From positions 682,001-746,000 of the forward strand of contig CAVXGZ010000003.1 of assembly GCA_963761325.1 (NCBI GenBank): a stretch of DNA of 64,000 nucleotides, written 5' to 3'. Every line of letters starts with the position of its first letter. Position 1 is the first letter of the stretch. Positions 51,739-60,000 of this stretch are shown piece by piece. The stretch is from Streptantibioticus_C sp963761325. GTDB lineage: Bacteria > Actinomycetota > Actinomycetes > Streptomycetales > Streptomycetaceae. The position numbers and the translations under genes are program-made. The notes under the pieces were generated by a model. The model made no database searches and was not told the DNA's origin. It saw nothing but the letters and a program-made list of their open reading frames with translations.

Positions 51739-52386
51739 TCACAGATGGGCGGCGATGGCTTCGGCGAGCGATGCGGGGACGCCGAGACGTTGGCGGAGGG
51801 TCGGGGTGTCGATGACCGTGCCGGTGCGGGTGTGGTGTTCGGCGGCGACCTTGCGGGCGTGCTCGACCAGGGCGGCCGGGACAGCGGGCGCCGGGCGGGC
51901 AGGCGGTGCGGGCTCCAACTCGGGTCCGGGCGGCTCCGGTAGCGCGGGTACGGGCTCCGGCTCCGATTCGGCCAACTCGACGCCCACCGGCTCCTGTTCA
52001 GGTGGCGTGTCGCCCGGTGCTGTCTCCCGGGTGTGGGCCAGCAGCGTTCCGCCGAGGAAGGCGACCGCCGGCCATCCGGCGACGAGGATGCGCAGCCAGG
52101 CCGGTACCGCGTGCATGTCGAGCAGTCCGGCCGTGGCCACGTTGGCGCCCAGCGAGGCCGTGAGGGAAATGACGAACCAGCACCATGCGGCGCCCTTCGT
52201 GGTCCCGGACCGGAGCCGTCGCCAGGCGGCGACCAACAGCAGGTCGACGGAGACCGGGTAGGCCCACGCCTTCCAGCCGTGCTGGCCGGCCGCGTTGGCG
52301 ATGTCGTGGAGGTGGGCGAAGGACAGCGCGGCGGCGATGACCGCTTGGACCAACACGGCGTCGATACGGGCCAGTTGAGCGCGCAC
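51739..52386 (-). CDS. SpdB-like DUF2637 membrane protein
   Basis: This 215-residue protein has about four hydrophobic helices in residues ~10-125 (AVIAAALSFAHLHDIANAAG, VSVDLLLVAAWRRLRSGTTK, AAWCWFVISLTASLGANVAT, WLRILVAGWPAVAFLGGTLL). This is the DUF2637 pattern of SpdB proteins that work with TraB in plasmid spread. A Pro/Glu-rich linker and a C-terminal helix-turn-helix-like segment (TVIDTPTLRQRLGVPASLAE) follow. AGGAGG precedes the GTG at 52386. Confidence 0.87.
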   Translation of the reverse strand: MRAQLARIDAVLVQAVIAAALSFAHLHDIANAAGQHGWKAWAYPVSVDLLLVAAWRRLRSGTTKGAAWCWFVISLTASLGANVATAGLLDMHAVPAWLRILVAGWPAVAFLGGTLLAHTRETAPGDTPPEQEPVGVELAESEPEPVPALPEPPGPELEPAPPARPAPAVPAALVEHARKVAAEHHTRTGTVIDTPTLRQRLGVPASLAEAIAAHL

Positions 52387-52471
52387 GGGCAGAGCCTCCT
52401 TTCCGAAAACGGCATGTCGGGGGTAGGGACGTGGCGTGAGGCGGTCACGCCGACCGGTGGGGCGGGTTCGG

Positions 52472-53848
52472 TCAGCCGGTCACGGGACGCGGCTTGGTCA
52501 GGGAGACCGGGTGGTCAACGGGCCGCACACGTACAACGGGCCGGTACGGGTCGAGCGCGGGAAGGTACGGGACGAGGCCGGCAGACTCCTCGCACACGGC
52601 GGCGGCGTCGGAGAGCGAGAGGTACGGGGTGCGGATGCGGGACCAGCCGCCGGAGGTGTCTCCCGCGACGGCGAGGCCGGGCCGTTCCGGGGCGATGGCG
52701 CAGGCGGCGCCTACGGCTTCGGGGGCGATGTCGCCGAGGGCCATCTTGGCGGAGGCTTCTTCGTTGACGCGGTGGCAGACGCGGCCGGTGAGCTGGGCGC
52801 GGAGCATGGTGGCTCCCTTGCCGAGTTCGGCGCCGAAGCGCTGGCCGCAGACCTCCAGGTAGATGCCGGCGGCCCGGCCGAGTTGGGCGAGCCGGATGAG
52901 CTGGGTGACCATCTCGTCCCGCCGCTCCTCCTCCTTCTTCGTGGCGACGAGGAACAGCTCCGCCACCTCGTCAACGAACAGGACCACCGGAACAGGGCGT
53001 TCGTTCTCCGGCAGGCCCCACACGTCGGAGGTGATCTCCTCGTCCGGTGTCGAACGGGCCAGGCCCTGCCGGGCTTTGATCAGGTCGTAGCGGTCCTCCA
53101 TCATCCGCACCAGCACCGGCAGCAGTTCCTCCGCCTGGTCCGGCTCGGTCGCCAGGGCGGACAACCGGGCCGCGAACGGGGCCAGTTCCACACCCCGCTT
53201 GCAGTCGATCCCGACCAGTGCGACTCGTTGCGGTGCCAGCCCGGCGACCAGGTGACGCAGGTACATCGACTTGCCGGACAGGGTGGCGCCGAGGGTGAGT
53301 TGGTGCGGGATGGCCCGGTAGTCCCGTATGAACGCGGTCGCGTCCTCCCGCAGGGCCACCGGGACCTTGAGGAACCCGCCGCCGGTCTTGCGGGGCATGC
53401 GGACCTTACGCAACACGTCGAACCCGACCAACCGCAGCTCGACCACGCCCGGCTTGACCACCGACACGTACACCGCGTGCACACCCCACGCGTGCCGCAG
53501 CCGTTCCGCCGCAGCCGCCACGTCGGCCGGCTCCTGGCCGGGCGCGAGCCGCAGCCGGAGCCGCAACCCGGTCGAGGTCGGCCGGATGAGCCCGCGCCGG
53601 GGCGGAACCGGCCGCACCTCCCGCCGAGTCGTCGCCCGCACAGCCAGGGCCCGCAGCCGGGAGGGCGCCACGGTCAGCCCGCAGGCATCCATGACGGACG
53701 AGTACGAGCCCAGCAGTCGGGCGGTCGAGAGCGGCAGGCCGATCAGCGACCAGTACGCGGCCGGTTGTTCGGCCCGGAGATAGGCGGCCCCGCCACCGAT
53801 CGCGGCGACGGAACCACCCACCTCCACCAGCGTCATCAGATCTGACAC
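52472..53848 (-). CDS. traSA: TraSA/TraB-like FtsK-type DNA translocase
   Basis: This ~458-residue FtsK/SpoIIIE-type ATPase carries double-stranded DNA between mycelia. An N-terminal hydrophobic patch (VGGSVAAIGGGAAY) anchors it weakly. Walker A GATLSGKS is at 187-194 and Walker B VVLFVDEVAEL at 288-298, followed by QLIRLAQLGRAAGIYLEVCG and a TNLxxRVCxRV-like stretch (RAQLTGRVCHRVNEEASAKM). It lies between the 116-residue protein and spdB in one operon. GTG at 53848 is 5 bases after the previous stop; ATG 53836 is an alternative. Confidence 0.93.
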   Translation of the reverse strand: MSDLMTLVEVGGSVAAIGGGAAYLRAEQPAAYWSLIGLPLSTARLLGSYSSVMDACGLTVAPSRLRALAVRATTRREVRPVPPRRGLIRPTSTGLRLRLRLAPGQEPADVAAAAERLRHAWGVHAVYVSVVKPGVVELRLVGFDVLRKVRMPRKTGGGFLKVPVALREDATAFIRDYRAIPHQLTLGATLSGKSMYLRHLVAGLAPQRVALVGIDCKRGVELAPFAARLSALATEPDQAEELLPVLVRMMEDRYDLIKARQGLARSTPDEEITSDVWGLPENERPVPVVLFVDEVAELFLVATKKEEERRDEMVTQLIRLAQLGRAAGIYLEVCGQRFGAELGKGATMLRAQLTGRVCHRVNEEASAKMALGDIAPEAVGAACAIAPERPGLAVAGDTSGGWSRIRTPYLSLSDAAAVCEESAGLVPYLPALDPYRPVVRVRPVDHPVSLTKPRPVTG

Positions 53849-53853
53849 GCTGA

Positions 53854-54204
53854 TCAGGCCCCCACCGCAGCGGGGAAGGCCGCCGGAGCCACGGCGGCGG
53901 CGCGGAAGGCGATCCCGTGACGCTGCTGACCGTTGAACGTGCTCTCCCACGGCCGGGCGACCAGCCCCGGCAGCGCCACCGGACCACCGAGCGTCAGCCC
54001 TTCGGTCACGCCGCTCTGCGGGACGGTGACCTTGATCAGGGACGACTCGCCGTCCTCGATGTAGACGACACCGAGCGTCATCAGCGTCTCGCCGGTCGCC
54101 GTGTCGGTGGCGATCTCGCCGGTCTGCCGGTCCTTGACCTTCTTCTCCGGAGCCTCGGTCAGCAGGATGGTCGCCGCCGAGGTCTCCACACGGATGGAAC
54201 GCAA
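53854..54204 (-). CDS. AICE transfer-operon protein of unknown function
   Basis: This 116-residue protein has RSIRVETSAATILLTEAPEK, KDRQTGEIATDTATGETLMT, LGVVYIEDGESSLIKVTVPQ and RPWESTFNGQQRHGIAFRAA. The family is conserved ahead of traSA-like genes. TTG at 54204 with GAGGAG 6 bases upstream is the best start; the longer frame to 54294 has no RBS and runs through the operator region. Function unknown. Confidence 0.75.
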   Translation of the reverse strand: MRSIRVETSAATILLTEAPEKKVKDRQTGEIATDTATGETLMTLGVVYIEDGESSLIKVTVPQSGVTEGLTLGGPVALPGLVARPWESTFNGQQRHGIAFRAAAVAPAAFPAAVGA

Positions 54205-54228
54205 CGCTTTCTCCTCACACAGTTCGAT

Positions 54229-54320
54229 AGCTAGTCGTCTAGACAAGTAGCGACCAGCGCCCCCGCCGAGCGGGAACGAGAACCACTGTGCCACACAACC
54301 TAGCTACTCGTCTATATGAG
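54229..54320. promoter_or_regulatory. two operator-like sites in front of the transfer operon
   Basis: AGCTAGTCGTCTAGAC at 54229-54244 contains the palindrome GTCTAGAC and continues AAGTAG; a second site CTAGCTACTCGTCTATATGA begins at 54300. Both carry the TCGTCTA core seen at 51312 and 55193. They lie directly upstream of the tra operon and just beyond the 3' end of the GntR gene. Confidence 0.6.
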
Positions 54321-54392
54321 TTTGCCCATGGGCGTGTACGAGTTCGGAGAAACGGTTGCCGCCCGCCCGCGCCGTCACACCATTCGCCCAGG

Positions 54393-55181
54393 TCAGGTGG
54401 CCGGTAGCTGGTAGGCCAAGACGTACGCGTCGGCCGCCATCACGGTGTCGCAGACCTCGACCGCTCGCCCTTCCGTGTCGTAGGCGGTGCGGATCAGGTG
54501 GATCACGGGGACGCCGGCGGCGAGGCGCAGCGTCTTCACCTCGTCCGGGATGGGCATGCGGGCGCGGATCTCCTCGTCGAAGTGGTCGAGTTGGTGGCCG
54601 AGTTCTTCGAGGCGGGCGTAGATGCCGCCGGGGCCCGGGTTCGGCTGGGCGATCGGGGTGTCGCGGGCGAGGTCGAGCGGGAGGTAGGACGTGGCGAACT
54701 CGACCGGCCGCCCGTCGAGCAGGTAGCGGCGACGGCGGGCGAGCACGCGGCGTGCGCCGCCGAGCCGGGTGGCGATGTCCTGGGTGGGCCGCTCCTCCTT
54801 GACCTCCAGGCTGTCGACCTCGGGACGGCTGCCCGCGGCTTCGGCCTCGACGGTGAAGGCGGACTTGCCCTGGTCGCGGTGCCGGCGGGCGAACCGGTCC
54901 GATGCCAGACGCCGCACCGGCGGGCGTGGTCGCACGTAGACGCCCTTGCCGTGTTCGGAGACCACCAGGCCCTCGCCCTGGAGGACGGACAGCGAGTTGC
55001 GCACGGTCATGCGCGAGACGCCGTAGTGCTCGACCAACTCCGTCTCGGACGGCAGCTTGTCCCCTTCCTTGAAGCGTCCCTTGTCGATCGCCTCGCGCAG
55101 CTGGTCCGCGATCTGGCGGAACACCGCACGGTCGCTGGTCGGGTCCAACGCACCGAGGATGCCGGAGCGGGAAACGGGCAT
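54393..55181 (-). CDS. korSA: KorSA-like GntR-family transfer repressor
   Basis: This 262-residue GntR/HutC-type regulator has an N-terminal winged helix (~15-85: AVFRQIADQLREAIDKGRFK, GDKLPSETELVEHYGVSRMT then VRNSLSVLQGEGLVV) and a C-terminal UTRA domain (RRYLLDGRPVEFATSYLPLD, AGVPVIHLIRTAYD). In pSAM2 KorSA represses pra and its own gene to keep transfer silent. An operator-like site is 12 bases before the start. Ligand unknown. Confidence 0.88.
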   Translation of the reverse strand: MPVSRSGILGALDPTSDRAVFRQIADQLREAIDKGRFKEGDKLPSETELVEHYGVSRMTVRNSLSVLQGEGLVVSEHGKGVYVRPRPPVRRLASDRFARRHRDQGKSAFTVEAEAAGSRPEVDSLEVKEERPTQDIATRLGGARRVLARRRRYLLDGRPVEFATSYLPLDLARDTPIAQPNPGPGGIYARLEELGHQLDHFDEEIRARMPIPDEVKTLRLAAGVPVIHLIRTAYDTEGRAVEVCDTVMAADAYVLAYQLPAT

Positions 55182-55192
55182 GTGTACTCCTT

Positions 55193-55211
55193 TAGGTATC
55201 TAGACGAGCGC
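55193..55211. promoter_or_regulatory. operator-like site before korSA
   Basis: TAGGTATCTAGACGAGCGC contains the reverse complement of the TCGTCTAG core. It lies between the divergent korSA and Nudix genes and would allow autorepression. Confidence 0.58.
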
Positions 55212-55263
55212 CTGACTTTTGTTGCTACGGTGGAGAGCCTAGCCACCCGAGAGGATCACGTAC

Positions 55264-55695
55264 GTGCCCATCGAGCGCCCGCACTCCGTGAGCGTCGCCG
55301 GCGTCATCGTCGACGACCGGGGCCGGGCCCTGCTGATCAAGCGCCGCGACAACGGCCACTGGGAACCGCCCGGCGGAGTCCTGGAGGCCGGCGAGACCAT
55401 CCCCGACGCGTTGCAGCGCGAAGTGCTCGAAGAGACCGGGATCAAGATCGCGGTCCCGGCGACCCTCACGGGCGTCTACAAGAACATGACCGGACTGATC
55501 GTCTCCATGGTCTTCCGCTGCGAAGCGATCGACGGCCAGCCCACCACGGGAGACGAGACCGGCGCCCTGCGCTGGGCCACCCGCGAAGAAGTCACCGAAC
55601 TCGCCGACGAGGCATACGCGATCCGCGTCCTTGACGCCCTCGACGCCGCATCCCCGCCGGCCGTGCGCGCGCACGACGGCGTGAAACTCGTCTAG
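55264..55695 (+). CDS. Pif-like Nudix hydrolase
   Basis: This 143-residue Nudix protein has the full catalytic box G38-x5-E44-x7-R52-E53-V54-x-E56-E57-x-G59. N-terminal SVAGVIVDDRGRALLIKRR and C-terminal GALRWATREEV helices complete the fold. In pSAM2 a Nudix protein (Pif) at this position prevents redundant transfer between element carriers. The actual substrate is unknown. It is divergent from korSA. Confidence 0.85.
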   Translation: MPIERPHSVSVAGVIVDDRGRALLIKRRDNGHWEPPGGVLEAGETIPDALQREVLEETGIKIAVPATLTGVYKNMTGLIVSMVFRCEAIDGQPTTGDETGALRWATREEVTELADEAYAIRVLDALDAASPPAVRAHDGVKLV

Positions 55696-55741
55696 CACGA
55701 ACCATCTACCCATGGCCGCCCACCAGCACGAAGGAACTTGT

Positions 55742-56149
55742 ATGGACGAGTATATGAGCAGAAGACGGGTCTGGGGACTGTCTTGCCCAGGTTCCTTGGA
55801 AGAGATCGGCCGCGCCCGCCGCTGGACTCGCGACATCCTTCGCGAAACCGTCTGCGTGGACGACGCTGCGCTGATCGTGACCGAGTTGGGTGCGAACGCC
55901 CTTCTCCACACGGCGAGCGGTCAACGGGAGGGCACCTTCCGCGTCACGCTCACCCGGACCGGCGATGCCGTCACCATCGCGGTCAGCGACAGCGGCGGCA
56001 CCTTCCAGGCCCCGCACGTCGAACACCCCTCCGAGGACAACCCGCACGGCCGCGGGCTCCGTCTGGTCACCCAGCTCGCCGACCGCGTGGAGATCAACGG
56101 CAACGAGCACGGCCGCACGGTCACCGCCCACCTCAACCTCGCGGGGTGA
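55742..56149 (+). CDS. HATPase_c anti-sigma-factor-like ATP-binding protein
   Basis: This 135-residue GHKL ATPase of the RsbW/SpoIIAB-like type has the N-box TELGANALLHTASG (~49-62), G1 VSDSGGTFQAP and G2 PHGRGLRLVTQLAD. Such single-domain proteins are numerous in Streptomyces and bind sigma factors or anti-anti-sigma factors. No partner is nearby. It shares an operon-like run with the next two genes. Confidence 0.85.
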   Translation: MDEYMSRRRVWGLSCPGSLEEIGRARRWTRDILRETVCVDDAALIVTELGANALLHTASGQREGTFRVTLTRTGDAVTIAVSDSGGTFQAPHVEHPSEDNPHGRGLRLVTQLADRVEINGNEHGRTVTAHLNLAG

Positions 56150-56152
56150 GCC

Positions 56153-56599
56153 ATGAACCCGATACCCACCGCGGGCTTCATCAGCTCCCTCGCCTCTTGG
56201 ACGTGGATGGAGGACACGGCCGTCGGTCCAGTCGCCTTCCTCCTTCTCGCTCACCCACAAGCGGGTTCTGTCTCCGTGCAGTTGACCGGGCTGGCCGACG
56301 GCTTGGGATTGGCGCCGCCGGGCCGACTCCTGCCCGATACGGGCGAACGCGTGATCCTCCGGGGCCGCAATCGCTGCGCGGTCCTGGTCGACGACTGTCG
56401 GCACCTGGTGGAGGTCGAAGTGGGCAACCGGTGGGCGGAGTTCGTACGGACCGGTGGACCGATTGCGGTCCTGGTCGGCCTGGCGCCGTTGGCCCGGTGC
56501 GCGTCGCGGGACGACGTTGAGTCCTATCTCGGCCGGGCAGCGCTGGCGAATCGACTGCGGGTCGGCACAGCACGCGAGCGGAACGCCCCGTTCACCTGA
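56153..56599 (+). CDS. hypothetical protein (AICE)
   Basis: This 148-residue protein lies 3 bases after the HATPase gene. It shows SWTWMEDTAVGPVAFLLLAH, DTGERVILRGRNRCAVLVDD and VLVGLAPLARCASRDDVESY. No family is recognised with confidence. It is soluble with no clear metal site. Coupling to the HATPase suggests a joint function. Confidence 0.65.
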   Translation: MNPIPTAGFISSLASWTWMEDTAVGPVAFLLLAHPQAGSVSVQLTGLADGLGLAPPGRLLPDTGERVILRGRNRCAVLVDDCRHLVEVEVGNRWAEFVRTGGPIAVLVGLAPLARCASRDDVESYLGRAALANRLRVGTARERNAPFT

Positions 56600-56637
56600 C
56601 ACCCAACGCCACACCATCCCCGGGAGGGGCACCGCAG

Positions 56638-57447
56638 ATGACCACGTCCGATGGCCTGAGCAGCGCACGTATGTGGGGCTCGCTGCTACGCCGCTTCCGC
56701 GTCGCCGCCGGCATCACTCACGAAGCTCTCGCCAACCACGTCGGCTACTCCACCGAACTCGTCTTCAGCGTCGAACGCGGCCGACGCATGCCCAGCGACA
56801 TCTTCGTCCGCAAAGCCGACGAGTACGTCAAGGCCGACGGGTGGCTCAAGGAAGCCGCCAAGCACCTCTCACGTGACCCGGTCGCTGCCGAAGCCGCCGA
56901 CTACGTGGGCGAGGAGAAGCGAGCGCGGTCGGTGTGGGCCTACGACATGCACGTCCTGCATCCGCTGCTACGGATTGAGGCGTACAGCCGGGCTGTCCTG
57001 CTGGCGCACCAACCCGTCTTACCCGAAGCCTGTATCGAGACCCGAGCCGCAGAAGAGCACGAACGCCAAGCCCGCCTCACAGCCGAGCCCGCTCCCGTCC
57101 ATTCGTTCATCATCGAGGAATGGATCCTCCACCGTCCCACCGGCGGACTGACCGTCATGAGGGCCCAATTGGAGCACCTCGTCATGGTGGCTGCACTCCG
57201 CAACGTCACCCTCCAGGTCATGCCGACCGCCCACGACGCCCACCCCGGCCAAGACGGCCCCATGACGCTTCTTCACACCCCGGAACACACCTGGCTGGCT
57301 CATCTCCACACCCACGACACCCACCACCTCATCACCGACCCCGACCACCTCACCACCCTCCATGATCGCTACACCCACCTCCGTAGCCACGCCCTCACAC
57401 CAGCCGACACCGTGCAGCTAATCCGCGGCCTGGCCGAGAGCCTGTAA
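56638..57447 (+). CDS. XRE-family regulator with DUF5753 domain
   Basis: This 269-residue protein has an N-terminal HTH (~10-60: LLRRFRVAAGITHEALANHV, YSTELVFSVERGRRMP) and a DUF5753 domain (VWAYDMHVLHPLLRIEAYSR, RLTAEPAPVHSFIIEEWILH, MRAQLEHLVMVAALRNVTLQ). Typical streptomycete regulators of this type are followed by a DUF397 gene, which is missing here. The C-terminus is His/Thr-rich (THDTHHLITDPDHLTTLHDR). Confidence 0.88.
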   Translation: MTTSDGLSSARMWGSLLRRFRVAAGITHEALANHVGYSTELVFSVERGRRMPSDIFVRKADEYVKADGWLKEAAKHLSRDPVAAEAADYVGEEKRARSVWAYDMHVLHPLLRIEAYSRAVLLAHQPVLPEACIETRAAEEHERQARLTAEPAPVHSFIIEEWILHRPTGGLTVMRAQLEHLVMVAALRNVTLQVMPTAHDAHPGQDGPMTLLHTPEHTWLAHLHTHDTHHLITDPDHLTTLHDRYTHLRSHALTPADTVQLIRGLAESL

Positions 57448-57922
57448 CCCCGGCAGCAGCGTGAGTAACAACCTTCTCTACGGGTTCAAGGCGCCTCGCT
57501 CCGCTCGGCGCGCGGCGCCGGCCGGGCCGCGCGCCGCCGCTCCTGTCTCCGCCCCGCTCCAGCCCGCGGCCCGACCGGCGCCGCACAGCGACAGCAGACG
57601 ATGAACCAACGAGGGTCAGAACGAATGCCTCCGGCGGGGGCGCTCCGGCGTCCAGGATGGCGATGGGCCGGCGTGCGTCTGCGGGTTGTGTCTGGCTGAG
57701 GGGGCTGCCATCCCGTCCACCGCCGTCCCAGGCAGAGCCGAGCAGCCTTGGCCTCTGGGGTCCAGGTCGTTCGTCCAGCGGGGCGCTCCACCTGGACCCC
57801 AGAGGCCAAGCCCGCTCCACGGTGTGTGGGACGACGGCGGACGGGATGGCGAGAAGACCGCTGTGGTTCCCCGCCAGGCATGGCGACAACGGTCGGCCCC
57901 GAGAAGGCAAGCCCTAACCCTG
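57448..57922. other. 475-base gene-free region with long inverted repeat
   Basis: No gene is supported. The main feature is the 59-base-arm inverted repeat at 57709-57848. Low-complexity GCC/CGC tracts fill 57480-57600. It sits between the XRE gene and the left end of the IS701-like element. Confidence 0.55.
57709..57848. repeat. long inverted repeat with 59-base arms
   Basis: Arms 57709-57767 and 57790-57848 pair around a 22-base loop. The inner 21 bases (57747-57767 with 57790-57810) match perfectly, the outer 22 (57709-57730 with 57827-57848) match 20/22, and the 16-base part between them pairs only about half. It could be a structured RNA, a replication/transfer origin element or a MITE-like remnant. 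Confidence 0.8.
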
Positions 57923-57926
57923 CTAG

Positions 57927-57951
57927 TACTCCAGCCGTAGATCGTGATCTT
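57927..57951. repeat. IS left terminal inverted repeat
   Basis: 25 bases, complementary without mismatch to 59976-60000. Its last base overlaps the transposase stop codon. Confidence 0.92.
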
Positions 57952-59264
57952 CATGCTTGCGCGGCTTGTCGCCGGTAGTGGCTGGCCTGGGCTCGGGCCT
58001 GGTGCCGGCGTCGCCAGGTAGACCAGCCGAGCCGGTGGGCCACGTCGTGGACGGGCCGTACGACGAACACCGTGAACAGTCGCTGGATCTCGTTGCAGGT
58101 GAGCGGGATCAGTCCGTCCGGGGCAGGGTGCCGGGTGTGTTCGTCGGCGCGCACGGCGGCGAGGAAGGCGTGGGCGAGCATGGACAAGGTGACCCAGCGG
58201 GACCAGGACACGTAGCGGCGGGCCTGGTGCTCGTCCAGTCCGGCCAGGCCCTTTGCGGACTGAAACGTCTCTTCCACCCGCCACCTTGAGCCGGCGACAC
58301 GTACCAGCGTGGCCAGTGGGACCGGTGTGGGCGAGTAGCGGCGGTAGTAGGCGAGTTCGCCGGTGTGACGGTTGCGGCGGATCAGCAGCTGGCGGCTGCC
58401 CGGGGCGGGGTCGGGCAGGTCGATGGCGGCCCAGTCGTAAAAGCGGTGCCCCTTCGCGCCACTTCCGGCGGACAGCTTCTGCCAGGCCCGCTTCGGCAGC
58501 TTCGCTGCCAGCACGTCCGCGCGGAACTTCCCTGCCCGGGTGGTGATTTCGTGGGAGCAAGCCACTGCCAGCACGTAACCGGTGACGCGTTCCTCCAGCG
58601 CGGCCCGCAGTTTCGGGTTTCCTCCGTAGACCTCATCACCCGCGACCCACGGGGCCCGGTGGCCTGCGTCCAGGAACCGGGCGATCATACGAGCGGCAAG
58701 TTCGGGCTTGGTCGCGAAGGCGGTGTCCGGGCCGAGTCCCGCTGCCCGGCAGCGGTCCGGATCCTGGGTCCAAGAGCGCGGGACGTACAGTTCCCGGTCC
58801 ACCGCTGCATGCCCACGCAGGCCGGCATAGACCAGGTAGACAGCGACCTGGGAATTCTCGATCCGGCCCGCGGTGCCGGTGTACTGGCGCTGCACACCGA
58901 CCGTGCGGGAGCCCTTCTTCACGTCCCCGGTCTCGTCGACCACCAATACCGCCTGCTCGTCGTGCAGATGCTCCACCACATACTCGCGCACGTCGTCGCG
59001 TACCCGGTCGGCATCCCACTTGGCCCGGCCGAGCAGGTACTGCATTCCGTCCGGAGTGGCCTCCCTGGCCCACTCGGCGATGGTCCAGCAGTTTTTGCGC
59101 GGCAGGTCCGCCAGCAGCCCGAGCACCAACCGTCCGGCCCGGCGCCGCGGTTCGACCCGGGCAAACCGTCCCGCGACGCGGCCCATCAGGCCCTCGAACA
59201 TCTCCTTCCAGCGGGCAGGATCTATGCTGTGGCCTGCGGCCACCGTCTGAACTTCTGTCTTCAC
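57951..59264 (-). CDS. IS701-family transposase
   Basis: This 437-residue DDE transposase is full length. It shows VLVVDETGDVKKGSRTVGVQ with the first Asp, PWVAGDEVYGGNPKLRAAL with the second and RWRVEETFQSAKGLAGLDEH with the catalytic Glu. The C-terminal basic tail follows (RRHQARAQASHYRRQ). GTG at 59264 starts the conserved part (KTEVQTVAAGHSIDPARW). The stop overlaps the left TIR, as in compact IS elements. No frameshift is seen, so it could be active. Confidence 0.9.
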   Translation of the reverse strand: MKTEVQTVAAGHSIDPARWKEMFEGLMGRVAGRFARVEPRRRAGRLVLGLLADLPRKNCWTIAEWAREATPDGMQYLLGRAKWDADRVRDDVREYVVEHLHDEQAVLVVDETGDVKKGSRTVGVQRQYTGTAGRIENSQVAVYLVYAGLRGHAAVDRELYVPRSWTQDPDRCRAAGLGPDTAFATKPELAARMIARFLDAGHRAPWVAGDEVYGGNPKLRAALEERVTGYVLAVACSHEITTRAGKFRADVLAAKLPKRAWQKLSAGSGAKGHRFYDWAAIDLPDPAPGSRQLLIRRNRHTGELAYYRRYSPTPVPLATLVRVAGSRWRVEETFQSAKGLAGLDEHQARRYVSWSRWVTLSMLAHAFLAAVRADEHTRHPAPDGLIPLTCNEIQRLFTVFVVRPVHDVAHRLGWSTWRRRHQARAQASHYRRQAAQA

Positions 59265-59270
59265 ACACCG

Positions 59271-59340
59271 ATGATCAACGGTGGCCGCACCCGTCCCGGG
59301 ACCGGGCCCCACCAGCAAGACCATGATCTGGAGGGCGCTA
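59271..59340. repeat. degraded internal copy of the IS right end
   Basis: This segment matches the true right end 59934-60004 in TGATCAACG-TGGCCGCA, and again in AAGA-x4-GATCT, but the terminal ~12 bases of the TIR are changed. The passenger gene stop codon falls in its last bases (59338-59340). Confidence 0.65.
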
Positions 59341-59871
59341 ACCGACCCAGCCGGTGGCGGCCACCACCTCACGCGCGATGTCCACAACACGCCGCCCGTC
59401 GGTCACCACCCGCACGGTGTCCACGGGTACCAACTCGTCCAGAAGCCGCGCCTTGTAGGCGCTGCTCTTCAACCCTTCCTCCAGCTCCGTGCCGAGCTCC
59501 CGACCCACCAACCGCTCGCCGGCGGTGGTGTCGGAAGCAGTGAGCAGGACCCGGACGATCCGCACCTGTGCCCCCATGGCGCGCTCGAACATGCCCGTCG
59601 TCTCGGACAACACACTCAGGGTGTTTGTGTAGATCAGACGCCGGTAGCCGCGCTGGGCGAAGTTCGCCCAGACTGCCGTCAGATTACTCTCGGTGATCTC
59701 TGAACGGTGAGGGTCCCCCTCCGGCGCCGGATGCACCTGACCCATGAAGTCGCCCTCGATGATCGCGTGAGAGACCGCCGCGGCGCGTAGCCGCGCCGAA
59801 ACCTCCCATCCCACCGTCGTCTTGCCGACACCGGCGCGCCCTCCGATGAGCAGTACCTCCGCGGGATCCAT
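59338..59871 (-). CDS. P-loop ATPase/kinase-like passenger protein
   Basis: This 177-residue P-loop protein has Walker A GGRAGVGKTT (10-19), IIEGDFMGQVHPAPEGDPHR, YTNTLSVLSETTGMFERAMG and RIVRVLLTASDTTAGERLVG with the C-terminal helices of small kinases. Similar proteins occur in streptomycete chromosomes as stand-alone ATP-binding proteins with adenylylsulfate/gluconate-kinase-like folds. Substrate unknown. It lies inside IS ends, and the stop codon uses the degraded IS end. ATG at 59871 starts the conserved part. Confidence 0.8.
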   Translation of the reverse strand: MDPAEVLLIGGRAGVGKTTVGWEVSARLRAAAVSHAIIEGDFMGQVHPAPEGDPHRSEITESNLTAVWANFAQRGYRRLIYTNTLSVLSETTGMFERAMGAQVRIVRVLLTASDTTAGERLVGRELGTELEEGLKSSAYKARLLDELVPVDTVRVVTDGRRVVDIAREVVAATGWVG

Positions 59872-59975
59872 ACAAGCAGCGTGCCAGCTCGCGACCGCCT
59901 CACGCGATCCGATATTGCAGCACCACGCCGCATTGATCAACGATGGCCGCAGCCCTGCCCGCCCACTCCACCACC

Positions 59976-60000
59976 AAGATCACGATCTACGGCTGGAGTA
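59976..60000. repeat. IS right terminal inverted repeat
   Basis: 25 bases, the exact complement of the left TIR, followed by CTAG. Confidence 0.92.
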
